Part shown: positions 35,199 through 47,279 of the stretch, piece after piece
Numbering within the stretch: the stretch's first letter is position 1
Layout: each line of letters opens with the position of its first letter
From: Hexactinellida sp. DTS-2022
Lineage: Eukaryota > Porifera > Hexactinellida
Assembly: GCA_028753945.1 (NCBI GenBank)
Contig: JAPNXP010000002.1
Coordinates: forward strand, 9,796,001-9,860,000
DNA: 64,000 bases
Direction: 5' to 3'
Made by a program: the position numbers and the translations under genes
The notes under the pieces: generated by a model
What the model saw: only the letters and a program-made list of their open reading frames with translations
Database searches by the model: none
Told to the model about the DNA's origin: nothing

Positions 35199-36937
35199 TT
35201 GATTACCCAGGATCCTCCTCCTCCTCCTCCTCCGAGTCCCCCTCACACCCGTCCTCCCCTTCCTACTCTCCAGGGACAACAGTCAAGAAGAACAAGAAGA
35301 CAGTCAAACCTCCCACGGCTCTACCTCCACGCGACGTACATCCCTTTCGGCAAGGCGCCACCACTTCGTCATTCCTTTTATCGTCGTCGGCAGCGGCGGT
35401 GGACTCATCCAGACTACTTCTACCCTCTCTACTACCAGCAGCAGCTCCATCTTCTCCCCCCCCATTCCTCACAATCACAATCACCCATACCCTCTCTCAA
35501 CCATGTTTCTGGGAACCCTTTGACGAGATTTCACTCGACGACCCTCCTCCTCCTCCTGCTACTCCTCCTCCTCCTCCTCCTCCTCCTCCTCCTCCTCTTC
35601 CTATTCCTCCTTCTCCTTCTTCACAGGAATCTCGTTCACCGCATGCTGCTATTCTCCACACGACTATCAGCACCATCTGCGGCAGCAGCAACAATGGCAG
35701 CGGCAACACCACCACAACCAGCCCCAAACCTATGGACCTCAGTACTACCTATCAGCCTACACCACCACCACCACCACCACCACCACCACCACCACTACCC
35801 GCCTCCACACGCACTCTATACGCCTGTCGGAATGCTTGGCCACCTTGACGCTACTGGCCATCACTGAGCTGAATTACACTACTCGCTTCTACACCACCCA
35901 CCTCTACTACCAAACCACTGCTCCTATCAGGCTGGGGTGCCGTCCGTCCTCAGAGTTACTCTCCGCGAGTTGGCCAAATTGTTTGAACGTCACACCCTGG
36001 AGCTGCATTCGGAGGGAGAAGCCTGCCCTGGACACCCGCAAACACCGCTACCCCCCAGCCGCCGCCGCCGCCGCCTAATACTACCAACTCCTCGTTATTC
36101 GCAGGTGCAACCCAAACCAAACCACACGAGATGAGCATCAGCATCACAAGCACCAGCAGCAGCAGGACTCATGCAGCCAACACCACCCGCCGCACCCAGC
36201 TGCTGCCAGAACTGCACTCGCTGCAACAGGCAGTCCAAGAGGCCTGCCAGCGTCACGACTTGTGTTATACGTTTGGACGTTCCAGCCCCGACTATGAGGA
36301 ACCTCACCAGGGATGCAGCCCTCAAGCCTATACCTGTCCACGACCTCTCGCTCCTCCCTGTAAGGGGCACACCTGCCGTCGGCATCCGCCACACCGCCAA
36401 GTCTCCCTGTGGACACACGCAGACTACTTTTGGCCGCGTCTCCGCCACTCACACCCTCGACATCCCTATTTCCCATCCTCCTCCTGGATGGCCTCCTCGG
36501 CCTCCTCCAGCGCATACCTCTTTCTACGCCACTCTTGGCTCAATTCCGTCTCGCCATTTCTCTGCCTACCCCTCACCAGTCCCGAGGAGGCCTTCCTGGA
36601 CCACACTTGCTCCCTGTGTGAGTCAGCTGACCACACCGTCGGGCGTTCCGAAATCCATCTGAATATTCGTCACCTGCGACTATGGACGCTTCTCGGATTC
36701 TCCCCAAAGTCAGGCGCGTCGTGTCATCCACCCAGCACCCTTACCCGATGTATTGGAGCACCACCAGCCCCCCATCTATGTCTACTACACACCCGAAGAC
36801 CACCCGGCAGCACACCTTCCTCCTCCTATGACAACCCCCAATGATGATGATGAGATGGACCTCGAGGAACTACCACTCTTACACACCTTGGTAGCCTTCT
36901 CCTCCTCCTCCTCATCTGCCCCTGATCCTGCCCCTGT
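35199..36937 (+). pseudogene. 5' coding region of PLE copy B (low-complexity, in-frame TGA stops)
   Basis: The frame starting at 35199 stays open except for TGA at 35865, 36132 and 36660. Parts look protein-like: VLRVTLRELAKLFERHTLEL (about 35946-36005) and a cysteine pair CCQNCTRC near 36200. The block IHPAPLPDVLEHHQPPIYVY (about 36729-36788) aligns with copy A's ISTPHPLPATWQHLLAPVYV, so this is the true frame. Other stretches are homopolymeric Pro, His, Leu or Ser according to frame, from CTC and CAC runs. The frame then enters the Pro-Ala repeat. The first Met cannot be chosen with confidence; MDPFDYPG at 35189 is in another frame. The function of this N-terminal region is unknown. Confidence 0.45.
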
Positions 36938-37173
36938 CCTTGCCCCTGCCCCTGCCCCTGCCCCTGCCCCTGCCCCTGCCCCTGCCCCTGCCCCTGCCCC
37001 TGCCCCTGCCCCTGCCCCTGCCCCTGCCCCTGCCCCTGCCCCTGCCCCTGCCCCTGCCCCTGCCCCTGCCCCTGCCCCTGCCCCTGCCCCTGCCCCTGCC
37101 CCTGCCCCTGCCCCTGCCCCTGTCCCTCCCCCTGCCCCTGCCCCTGCCCCTGCCCCTGCCCCTGCCCCTGCCC
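36938..37173. repeat. CCTGCC hexanucleotide run, unit 1
   Basis: About 39 near-perfect CCTGCC units, read as Pro-Ala dipeptides in the PLE frame. Confidence 0.95.
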
Positions 37174-38843
37174 CAGTGATGTTTTCCAGGGGGAACGCGG
37201 GGGAACGCCGTTCCCCCACTATTTTTGCTGGGGGAACGCCGTTCCCCCAATGGCAGTAATGTTTCAAGAGGGAACACGGGAGAACGCCGTTCTCCCACTA
37301 TTTTCTCTGGGGGACAATCGTTCCCCAATGAAAAAATTCAAGCCCGGAGGAAACGGCGTTCCCCTAATAGATCACTCAGTTGTACAACTGTTTGTTTACG
37401 TGTTGTTTGAACTTTGATGTCTTTTTTAATCAGACGAGACCATCAATCTCGGGCTCAACGAGGGTTTGTTAATAACATACTTAACAAGAATGAAATATAA
37501 TAGTTAAATTATATGATGCTCTGTTTAATACTAGTACCATCAATTGTTAAGGAGATAGGTCCTCAAATTTTCGACACCCGATAACCCCTAATTATTATTG
37601 TGTTTTCGAATAGTACTAATTATTCTAAGAAGGACGTAGAAGCTCAGAATTTCTAAAATCGAAAAATTTGAATTAAATATTCATAGTCAAAGTTTAGCCT
37701 AATAGTGAATCCATACTAGTCATTATAAATTCTAGCTATTTACTCTAATTGGCGCAAGTTCTATTATAGTGCAAGTTTAACACTACTACATTAGTACAAG
37801 GGATTATGCCACACAGAATTTTCGATATCGATTTGATTTTTTTTTCTATAGATTTTCAAATAATCACTCGATTTTATCAGAATTTTGGCATTATATATTA
37901 ATTAACTCTATAACTTTGTATTAAAGTTGAAAATCGACACGGCATAATCCCAAGAACAACTGACAAGGATCATTTTTGAGGGATAATTTTTTCCTCTACT
38001 ACTTATACCTTTTGAGATACACATAAGAATACAAAGGTCACTCTCAGAAAATCTTGCAGAATTTTGTTTAATACAAAATAGCGGCGATTTTTACCTTTAG
38101 TGACGTCAAAAAGGTCAAAGAAATGTCCTAATCATATTTTTCTTTCGGAATTGGATAGATAGTATATCAAAGTATAGTTGGGAGTGCTTGAACAATAATC
38201 CCTAATTTTTCATGATTCACTAATAATTGAGTGTCCTACCCCCTAATTTGCACAATTTCCCATTCTTTGACCTTCAGTGACGTCAAAAAGGTAAAAGAAA
38301 TGTCCGAATTAAAATTTTCTTTCGGAATTAGATAGATAGTATATCAATGTATAGCTAGGCGTGCTAAAAACAATATTTTTGCGTTTGCAACATTAGTGAT
38401 TAATTTGAGGACCTATCTCCTTAATTAAGGGGAGCGAAGCTCCTATTTAGCCTAATTTAGAAGATTTGTATAGGATTAGGATGTCTCTACAAAGTTCGTC
38501 AATAAGCTCCAAACTGACTTTTCTCATGACTGGAAGTTCATAATTAGTCGTTGAGAATTAAATTTGGAAGATTATATGGTATTACTTGTCAGGACAAGTC
38601 AAAATGTCCCAAATGCAACCCTGCAGGGTGCAAGATTGGGAAACAGAAATAAGTGCCTCAAATTCACTCATATTCCTAACCACTTTTGGATTTAGACCAA
38701 TTAGAATGACTCACAAAAGTTGACACTCGAAAATTCGCAATTCTGCAAATTTAAAAATTTTGACCATATATGGTCACGTGGATGTGACCACTTTTGATTT
38801 TCATGAGCGTTGCCCTACTTCAAAAATTGGGAAAACATCACTG
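37174..38843. mobile_element. non-autonomous hAT element in the Pro-Ala repeat of PLE copy B
   Basis: Ends CAGTGATGTTTTCC and complement; flanking 8-mers CCCTGCCC and CCCTGCAC (7 of 8). PLE coding sequence with CCTGCC units lies on both sides. The 5' part carries repeated GGGGGAACG/CGTTCCCCC palindromes. It holds a TTAA element at 37547-38424. Duplicate at 41312-42981. Confidence 0.8.
37547..38424. mobile_element. TTAA element, GGAGATAGGTCCTC family
   Basis: TTAA at both edges and perfect 18-bp ends GGAGATAGGTCCTCAAAT. Lies inside the hAT element, which is inside the PLE. Copied at 41685-42562 by the tandem duplication. Confidence 0.85.
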
Positions 38844-39240
38844 CCCTGCACCTGCCCCTGCCCCTGCCCCTGCCCTTGCCCCTGCCCCTGCCCCTGCAGC
38901 TTGACCTGCTCTTGCCCTTGCGGCTGGCCGACCTCCCAAAGACGACAACGTAGACGACTGCGGCGCATGCGGTACCTCACTACCCTTTGGGAAGTAGCAC
39001 ACTCTCACCGACACCGGCGACACCGAGACCTGCAACACTTGCTCCGCAGCCTCCTTCAACAAGAGAAGGGTCTTCCTACGCCAGTTGGGCGGCCACCCCT
39101 ACCGTCCTGACATACCCAACCCGCACACTTACGCGGACGCCTGGCTTGCATGGTTACTGGACACGGCGCAACTACTACAGGAACTCGTCTCGTTAGGGGA
39201 AAACTTTCAAACGGACGCCCACGTGCACAGTGGGCAAACA
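38844..39240 (+). pseudogene. PLE copy B N-terminal block, unit 1 (fragment)
   Basis: Resumes in Pro-Ala repeats, then CGAC and CNTC cysteine pairs, then DAWLAWLLDTAQLLQELVSL, homologous to copy A. In-frame TGA near 38893 and TAG near 38995 break it. It ends at about 39227 where a hAT end begins. The remainder of the RT is absent from unit 1. Confidence 0.6.
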
Positions 39241-39539
39241 AGTGGAAATAGAGCATTTTTCGAGCGCCTCAGATTGACTCGATACTATTGACATCGTTCT
39301 CAGCATACATGAAATCCTAAAAATCCAATTTATTGTGCTGAGAAACATTCGAGATCAAGAGTTATGTGTAATGAGATCATCATGTTACAACAATTCTAAA
39401 TTAAGCAAATTTTGTGGTTTCAGAATTGCAGTATCAAAGTCGAACAAAATTCAACAAATTATATTATGTTGGCATTCAAGTTAGATTTATCACGATGTTT
39501 ACATTGTCATTGTATGAAATCAATCTACATGAATGCATG

Positions 39540-39944
39540 TTAAGGTTCAGGTATCCTCTAGAGTACTTCTACCATAAGTATTTACCCGAATTAATTAATT
39601 TTTTTAGAGCGGATTTACTTGATCCTCAGGATGCCAAAAATACAATAATATTGGCAAATAAACTAATAGAGGAAAAACTTTTTTTAAATTTTACCATTTT
39701 GACGGAATAGATCAATCAGAAAAGATAAACAATACCAAGAATATTATTGATAAAATGTGTTTAGCTGGATGTAATATAACTTTTGAGTACAGGAATTGTG
39801 AATATCTGCATTTTTCTGGATTTCAAATACTTTTATGTGATGTCGATTTTCAAATGAAGATTTTCCTTATCCAAAATCCAAAAAACAGATGAACTATTCA
39901 TATTAGGGTAAATAGCAGCACTGAAAAGTTGTATCTTTACGAGA
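39540..39944. mobile_element. truncated TTAA element, GGTTCAGGTAT family
   Basis: Left end as in 43678; cut at the duplication junction at 39944. Confidence 0.8.
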
Positions 39945-40981
39945 CCACTACCAAACCACTGCTCCTATCAGGCTGGGGTGCCGTCCGTCCTCAGAGTTAC
40001 TCTCCGCGAGTTGGCCAAATTGTTTGAACGTCACACCCTGGAGCTGCATTCGGAGGGAGAAGCCTGCCCTGGACACCCGCAAACACCGCTACCCCCCAGC
40101 CGCCGCCGCCGCCGCCTAATACTACCAACTCCTCGTTATTCGCAGGTGCAACCCAAACCAAACCACACGAGATGAGCATCAGCATCACAAGCACCAGCAG
40201 CAGCAGGACTCATGCAGCCAACACCACCCGCCGCACCCAGCTGCTGCCAGAACTGCACTCGCTGCAACAGGCAGTCCAAGAGGCCTGCCAGCGTCACGAC
40301 TTGTGTTATACGTTTGGACGTTCCAGCCCCGACTATGAGGAACCTCACCAGGGATGCAGCCCTCAAGCCTATACCTGTCCACGACCTCTCGCTCCTCCCT
40401 GTAAGGGGCACACCTGCCGTCGGCATCCGCCACACCGCCAAGTCTCCCTGTGGACACACGCAGACTACTTTTGGCCGCGTCTCCGCCACTCACACCCTCG
40501 ACATCCCTATTTCCCATCCTCCTCCTGGATGGCCTCCTCGGCCTCCTCCAGCGCATACCTCTTTCTACGCCACTCTTGGCTCAATTCCGTCTCGCCATTT
40601 CTCTGCCTACCCCTCACCAGTCCCGAGGAGGCCTTCCTGGACCACACTTGCTCCCTGTGTGAGTCAGCTGACCACACCGTCGGGCGTTCCGAAATCCATC
40701 TGAATATTCGTCACCTGCGACTATGGACGCTTCTCGGATTCTCCCCAAAGTCAGGCGCGTCGTGTCATCCACCCAGCACCCTTACCCGATGTATTGGAGC
40801 ACCACCAGCCCCCCATCTATGTCTACTACACACCCGAAGACCACCCGGCAGCACACCTTCCTCCTCCTATGACAACCCCCAATGATGATGATGAGATGGA
40901 CCTCGAGGAACTACCACTCTTACACACCTTGGTAGCCTTCTCCTCCTCCTCCTCATCTGCCCCTGATCCTGCCCCTGTCCT

Positions 40982-41311
40982 TGCCCCTGCCCCCTGCCCC
41001 TGCCCCTGCCCCTGCCCCTGCCCCTGCCCCTGCCCCTGCCCCTGCCCCTGCCCCTGCCCCTGCCCCTGCCCCTGCCCCTGCCCCTGCCCCTGCCCCTGCC
41101 CCTGCCCCTGCCCCTGCCCCTGCCCCTGCCCCTGCCCCTGCCCCTGCCCCTGCCCCTGCCCCTGCCCCTGCCCCTGCCCCTGCCCCTGCCCCTGCCCCTG
41201 CCCCTGCCCCTGCCCCTGCCCCTGCCCCTGCCCCTGCCCCTGCCCCTGCCCCTGCCCCTGCCCCTGCCCCTGCCCCTGCCCCTGCCCCTGTCCCTGCCCC
41301 TGCCCCTGCCC
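40982..41311. repeat. CCTGCC hexanucleotide run, unit 2
   Basis: About 54 units, roughly 16 more than unit 1, and one extra C near 40990 shifts the frame so the run reads Cys-Pro in the upstream frame. Confidence 0.95.
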
Positions 41312-42981
41312 CAGTGATGTTTTCCAGGGGGAACGCGGGGGAACGCCGTTCCCCCACTATTTTTGCTGGGGGAACGCCGTTCCCCCAATGGCAGTAATGT
41401 TTCAAGAGGGAACACGGGAGAACGCCGTTCTCCCACTATTTTCTCTGGGGGACAATCGTTCCCCAATGAAAAAATTCAAGCCCGGAGGAAACGGCGTTCC
41501 CCTAATAGATCACTCAGTTGTACAACTGTTTGTTTACGTGTTGTTTGAACTTTGATGTCTTTTTTAATCAGACGAGACCATCAATCTCGGGCTCAACGAG
41601 GGTTTGTTAATAACATACTTAACAAGAATGAAATATAATAGTTAAATTATATGATGCTCTGTTTAATACTAGTACCATCAATTGTTAAGGAGATAGGTCC
41701 TCAAATTTTCGACACCCGATAACCCCTAATTATTATTGTGTTTTCGAATAGTACTAATTATTCTAAGAAGGACGTAGAAGCTCAGAATTTCTAAAATCGA
41801 AAAATTTGAATTAAATATTCATAGTCAAAGTTTAGCCTAATAGTGAATCCATACTAGTCATTATAAATTCTAGCTATTTACTCTAATTGGCGCAAGTTCT
41901 ATTATAGTGCAAGTTTAACACTACTACATTAGTACAAGGGATTATGCCACAGAGAATTTTCGATATCGATTTGATTTTTTTTTCTATAGATTTTCAAATA
42001 ATCACTCGATTTTATCAGAATTTTGGCATTATATATTAATTAACTCTATAACTTTGTATTAAAGTTGAAAATCGACACGGCATAATCCCAAGAACAACTG
42101 ACAAGGATCATTTTTGAGGGATAATTTTTTCCTCTACTACTTATACCTTTTGAGATACACATAAGAATACAAAGGTCACTCTCAGAAAATCTTGCAGAAT
42201 TTTGTTTAATACAAAATAGCGGCGATTTTTACCTTTAGTGACGTCAAAAAGGTCAAAGAAATGTCCTAATCATATTTTTCTTTCGGAATTGGATAGATAG
42301 TATATCAAAGTATAGTTGGGAGTGCTTGAACAATAATCCCTAATTTTTCATGATTCACTAATAATTGAGTGTCCTACCCCCTAATTTGCACAATTTCCCA
42401 TTCTTTGACCTTCAGTGACGTCAAAAAGGTAAAAGAAATGTCCGAATTAAAATTTTCTTTCGGAATTAGATAGATAGTATATCAATGTATAGCTAGGCGT
42501 GCTAAAAACAATATTTTTGCGTTTGCAACATTAGTGATTAATTTGAGGACCTATCTCCTTAATTAAGGGGAGCGAAGCTCCTATTTAGCCTAATTTAGAA
42601 GATTTGTATAGGATTAGGATGTCTCTACAAAGTTCGTCAATAAGCTCCAAACTGACTTTTCTCATGACTGGAAGTTCATAATTAGTCGTTGAGAATTAAA
42701 TTTGGAAGATTATATGGTATTACTTGTCAGGACAAGTCAAAATGTCCCAAATGCAACCCTGCAGGGTGCAAGATTGGGAAACAGAAATAAGTGCCTCAAA
42801 TTCACTCATATTCCTAACCACTTTTGGATTTAGACCAATTAGAATGACTCACAAAAGTTGACACTCGAAAATTCGCAATTCTGCAAATTTAAAAATTTTG
42901 ACCATATATGGTCACGTGGATGTGACCACTTTTGATTTTCATGAGCGTTGCCCTACTTCAAAAATTGGGAAAACATCACTG
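41312..42981. mobile_element. hAT element, duplicate copy
   Basis: Copy of 37174-38843 with identical ends, including the nested TTAA element at 41685-42562. Confidence 0.85.
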
Positions 42982-43365
42982 CCCTGCACCTGCCCCTGCC
43001 CCTGCCCCTGCCCTTGCCCCTGCCCCTGCCCCTGCAGCTTGACCTGCTCTTGCCCTTGCGGCTGGCCGACCTCCCAAAGACGACAACGTAGACGACTGCG
43101 GCGCATGCGGTACCTCACTACCCTTTGGGAAGTAGCACACTCTCACCGACACCGGCGACACCGAGACCTGCAACACTTGCTCCGCAGCCTCCTTCAACAA
43201 GAGAAGGGTCTTCCTACGCCAGTTGGGCGGCCACCCCTACCGTCCTGACATACCCAACCCGCACACTTACGCGGACGCCTGGCTTGCATGGTTACTGGAC
43301 ACGGCGCAACTACTACAGGAACTCGTCTCGTTAGGGGAAAACTTTCAAACGGACGCCCACGTGCA
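42982..43365 (+). pseudogene. PLE copy B N-terminal block, unit 2 (fragment)
   Basis: Same sequence as 38844-39227, with the same stops. Coding continuity resumes at 44882 after the hAT element at 43366-44881. Confidence 0.6.
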
Positions 43366-44881
43366 CAGTGGGCAAACAAGTGGAAATAGAGCATTTTTCG
43401 AGCGCCTCAGATTGACTCGATACTATTGACATCGTTCTCAGCATACATGAAATCCTAAAAATCCAATTTATTGTGCTGAGAAACATTCGAGATCAAGAGT
43501 TATGTGTAATGAGATCATCATGTTACAACAATTCTAAATTAAGCAAATTTTGTGGTTTCAGAATTGCAGTATCAAAGTCGAACAAAATTCAACAAATTAT
43601 ATTATGTTGGCATTCAAGTTAGATTTATCACGATGTTTACATTGTCATTGTATGAAATCAATCTACATGAATGCATGTTAAGGTTCAGGTATCCTCTAGA
43701 GTACTTCTACCATAAGTATTTACCCGAATTAATTAATTTTTTTAGAGCGGATTTACTTGATCCTCAGGATGCCAAAAATACAATAATATTGGCAAATAAA
43801 CTAATAGAGGAAAAACTTTTTTTAAATTTTACCATTTTGACGGAATAGATCAATCAGAAAAGATAAACAATACCAAGAATATTATTGATAAAATGTGTTT
43901 AGCTGGATGTAATATAACTTTTGAGTACAGGAATTGTGAATATCTGCATTTTTCTGGATTTCAAATACTTTTATGTGATGTCGATTTTCAAATGAAGATT
44001 TTCCTTATCCAAAATCCAAAAAACAGATGAACTATTCATATTAGGGTAAATAGCAGCACTGAAAAGTTGTATCTTTACGAGATCTCTCCGAAACCGTTGA
44101 GTTTTTGATTCTACGACCAAAATTGACAAAATGACTTCTTCCGCAATTCTGAAAATGTTAGTTTTGAGATAGCGGCTTTTGAAAAAAAAATTTACAGCAA
44201 TTATTCCTAAATTGAGGTGACCAAAGTGTGTCAAACTTGAAAAATAATAGGAATCTTTCTTACAAATCTCTTGAGAGTACTCATTGGTATCAATACAATC
44301 CCTAATGCAATAAAAGAGAAATAGACAATGATTTGGATTTTATCTAAATATTCGAAATTTGTAGAGTATACCTGAACCTTAACTTCTTATAAAGTCTAAA
44401 ATTATAATACATTCCGACCAGAATTTTATGATTCGGACGCATTTAATAATTTCCAATATTTTTCAAGAACTTTTGAGAGCAATCATGAGCAATTGGTCTT
44501 TACATTTTAAATGAAAGCTTATGATGATACCTTCAAATTAAAAAGAATTCTAGATGCGCGAAAGCGCGCGACTGGGCTCATCTAATGACTTTTAAACATA
44601 ATATATTAGGATTTTAACGATTTTTGAAAATTTTTATCAGGTTCAAAATGATAATTAATAATCATGGTTTAACAATAAATTTTTGTTAACAAACCTAAAA
44701 TATAATTTATGACTTATTTATCATTAATCGTCTAGAACTGCGTTTAGGAGACTACATATATCATTTTTGATTTTGCCATTCAGTTTGCAGTACCGATAAC
44801 CTATATGTCAATAATACTTAATTAGATTCTATCTAGCATAGTTTTTACTATTTCCACTTACACCCCTGAAAATGCCCACTG
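43366..44881. mobile_element. hAT-like element between PLE N-terminal and RT blocks
   Basis: Ends CAGTGGGCA...AAGTGGAAATAG and inverted equivalent. Left neighbours GCCCACGTGCA and right TGCCCACC do not give a clean 8-bp duplication. Contains a TTAA element at 43678-44382. The host frames (DAHVHS before; TPFFT and LWEDILDL after) match copy A across the gap. Confidence 0.65.
43678..44382. mobile_element. TTAA element, GGTTCAGGTAT family, full copy
   Basis: TTAA at 43678-43681 and 44379-44382; 705 bp, nearly identical to 20413-21118. Confidence 0.85.
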
Positions 44882-46540
44882 TGCCCACCACCCAACTCTG
44901 ACACCCTTCTTCACCTCTGGGAGGATATCCTGGATCTGTCGCCGGATGTGCCAACCCCCCTCGCCCATATACCGGTGTCTGCCAAAAACACCTGCATTCA
45001 ACGTGAATATACCAGCTTACTACGTCAAATCAATGCACGCCTGAGGAAGGGCGATCTCACCCTCCTCAGGTGCGACAAGGGACCTGGGATGTGCCTCCTA
45101 CCCCGACGCCACCTGAGGGAGCTCTATTAGACCTACATGGCCAGCAACGCGAACCCACCCAGCACACCCTGCGCTACCAACCTCTACAAGTGGGCACTCT
45201 CGGGCCTAAAGATTGCCCTTATACAGCGAAATAAACACGTGCGCGTTGGCGCCTGCGACGATCGCTGCCACAAGCTCTACTTCAAAGTGAAGGCGCACAA
45301 GGACGCGTTCCAGGAGTGCCTACAAACGACGCCTGCCCACGAAGTCTACACCTTCTTCCTCACCGCGCTCCAGATGACGCATCTCTTGGGGCCCATCGTG
45401 AACCATAGCCACAGCCTCACCAGCTTCTGCTCGCGGTACCTTCGCCGCTGCATCACCCCTATCCTGGAGCAGGCAACCTACCTCACGCAGAATGTGTTTG
45501 AGACGCTGGCACGCTTGGAGGCGTACGGCCCCCCCGGCACCATCTACACGGGCGACCTCGTGAAATTCTACCCCATCACCTCGCACGCGTCCGTCCTCGA
45601 GGCCTTTCGATACTACTTTCCGGGCGAGACAAACAACTACCAACTCCTGTGTGTCACCCTTAGGTTTAACTTTGCCACCGACGGCCACGCCATCTACTAC
45701 CTGGGGCCGATCGGCATTCCCATGGGTCTCCCTCTCTCGCCGGAGCTGGCACGCCTCGTCACGTGTCATCTACTTCGCAGCAATCGACTAACGCCCGGCG
45801 GCCTACTCACACTCTACTTTGACGACCTCGCCGCCACGTTTCCCCTCCACGACGACAGGACCCTCCTCGAGCTGAGACACATGTACACCATCACGAACAC
45901 CGCGGATAACCTGACACAGGATGCCGTGTACGACCCTGGCAGGCAGGCGTGGACGCCACGCGTACAACACGATCGACCCCCTCTACCCATTGATGAGGAG
46001 ACGATGTATCCGTTTCCGCTCCAGATGGCCCACGCCTACATGGGCTCGGCCCACCGAATGGCCCGCATCGCGACCTACCCTGCTGACGCGTTGATCCACC
46101 TTCTGATGTATTATGCGCCGGCCCTCATTGCCAAGGGGAAGCAAGCAGCCCCACTCATAGCCTCCTTTGTCCAGATATGTTATTCACCCCAACCCATCAG
46201 GCCGTACACCTTTCCCGCCAAACCGAAGCCCATTCTGGCCTACAAATTTTCCACGCGACGCCCCACCTTCCACAGCCTCAGGCACCACATCAAGCCGGCC
46301 TTTCGCCCGGCCCGCGCCCTGCAGCTTCCTACACCACCCGACGTTCTAGGAGGAGCAGCACCACCACCAGCACCACCAGCAACGAGCAGCACCAATACTA
46401 GTACCACCAACAGCAGGACGGTGATCACCTCGAGGGTTGAACGGGCGCTAACACACCAGCAGCAACAGCAGCAACAACAGCAGCCGCCTCGACAAGCAAC
46501 AAGCAAGTTGATCTACCCGTCAGTCTCGTCGGGAAAATGA
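44882..46540 (+). pseudogene. Penelope-like reverse transcriptase, copy B (one internal stop)
   Basis: A single frame from about 44882 to TGA at 46538-46540, broken only by TAG at 45128-45130 where copy A has an amino acid (…LYRLYM). The part after the stop is a 467-codon open frame. Motifs in order: DKGPGMCLLPRR (PLE-type block before the RT), KLYFKVKAHK, LLGPIVNHSHSL, TGDLVKFYPIT (RT motif A Asp), GIPMGLPLSPELARL (motif B), LYFDDLAATF (motif C, Asp-Asp). The tail is rich in Pro, Thr and Gln (CAG/CAA run at 46458-46485). It would copy element RNA at a nicked target. A frameshift near 44900 separates it from TPFFT upstream. It is GC-rich, unlike its surroundings. Confidence 0.8.
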
Positions 46541-47279
46541 GCATGTCCGCCCTACCAGCTTTCTGGCCTACACGTATCCTCTCCAGTGCACCCCTTTGAT
46601 GAGACGATGGCGACAGCAACTGGAAGCTCCGCCAGCACCCCGGAGACGCCTATATCTACGCGGGCTTTACAAGCCGCCTCAGTTCCTGGGAGGCCAGCTG
46701 GGCGGGAGTGAGACGTGTCGTCGCAATGACAGGGCCAAATTTGGTGTCATGTTTCCCCAGAACATCCTGCGAAGTGTACCCGCGCACACCCAACCCGGAT
46801 GCCACCTCTGCATCAACAATCGCCTGTTTATACGAGCACCCCTCACGGAGCCCATCATTCCGTGCGCCACCATCAAGTGTTTATATCTGTCATGCTGGAA
46901 GATTTCCAAGGATTCCAACCAACCGGCCCATTTCTACATCGGCACGGCCAACGTGTTGGGCGGACTGCTCAGTGATGTCTCATGTACATCTCGATTCAAG
47001 CGCGACGTTGTAAGCGATCGCTTCTACTGGCAGATCCTCTATATTTACCCCGGCCAGTACCATTTTGAAGCGGGCCAGGTCGACATCCACGTGGCGAAGT
47101 GGACCGAACGCGTGCTGCGCACATACCCGGAAGCCTTGATCAACAATTTTCGCGAGATTCAACAATTTAGGGACAGGCTAAACGATTGTGATCATCACAC
47201 CAAATCGCGATTAAAGTCTATGCATTGTTTGTTGTATTGCATTGCATTACATTCCGCTAGTTTTTTGCTAGGTTCTTAG
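46541..47279 (+). pseudogene. C-terminal region of PLE copy B, possible nuclease domain remnant
   Basis: After the RT stop two overlapping frames look partly protein-like. One gives DAYIYAGFTSRLSSWEA (about 46645-46695). The other, 46596-47279, gives CHLCINNR, HFYIGTANVLGG and EALINNFREIQQFRDRLND. PLEs usually end in a GIY-YIG nuclease with a cysteine finger. These fragments sit in the right place but I cannot identify a full GIY-YIG motif. A frameshift between the two frames is likely. Confidence 0.35.

Larger units (their letters stand above)
35906..44082. repeat. 4.1-kb tandem duplication within PLE copy B
   Basis: Unit 1 is 35906-39944 and unit 2 is 39947-44082. Offsets are constant at 4,041 bp before the hexanucleotide run and 4,138 after it. 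Outside that run only isolated differences are visible (for example 37809-37815 against 41949-41955). The junction at 39944 joins the GGTTCAGGTAT element interior to PLE coding sequence. Confidence 0.9.

Noticed and set aside
35199..35867. His-, Leu- or Pro-run proteins in three frames
   Set aside because: Produced by CTC and CAC microsatellites; only the frame continuous with later PLE homology was kept.
36785..41466. Long ORFs of Gly-Ala, Gly-Arg, Cys-Pro or Leu-Pro repeats on both strands
   Set aside because: They are the six-frame readings of the CCTGCC run. Only the Pro-Ala frame is continuous with PLE-like protein.
45320..45769. Minus-strand ORF opposite the PLE RT
   Set aside because: GC-rich antisense shadow of the RT, which carries the motifs.
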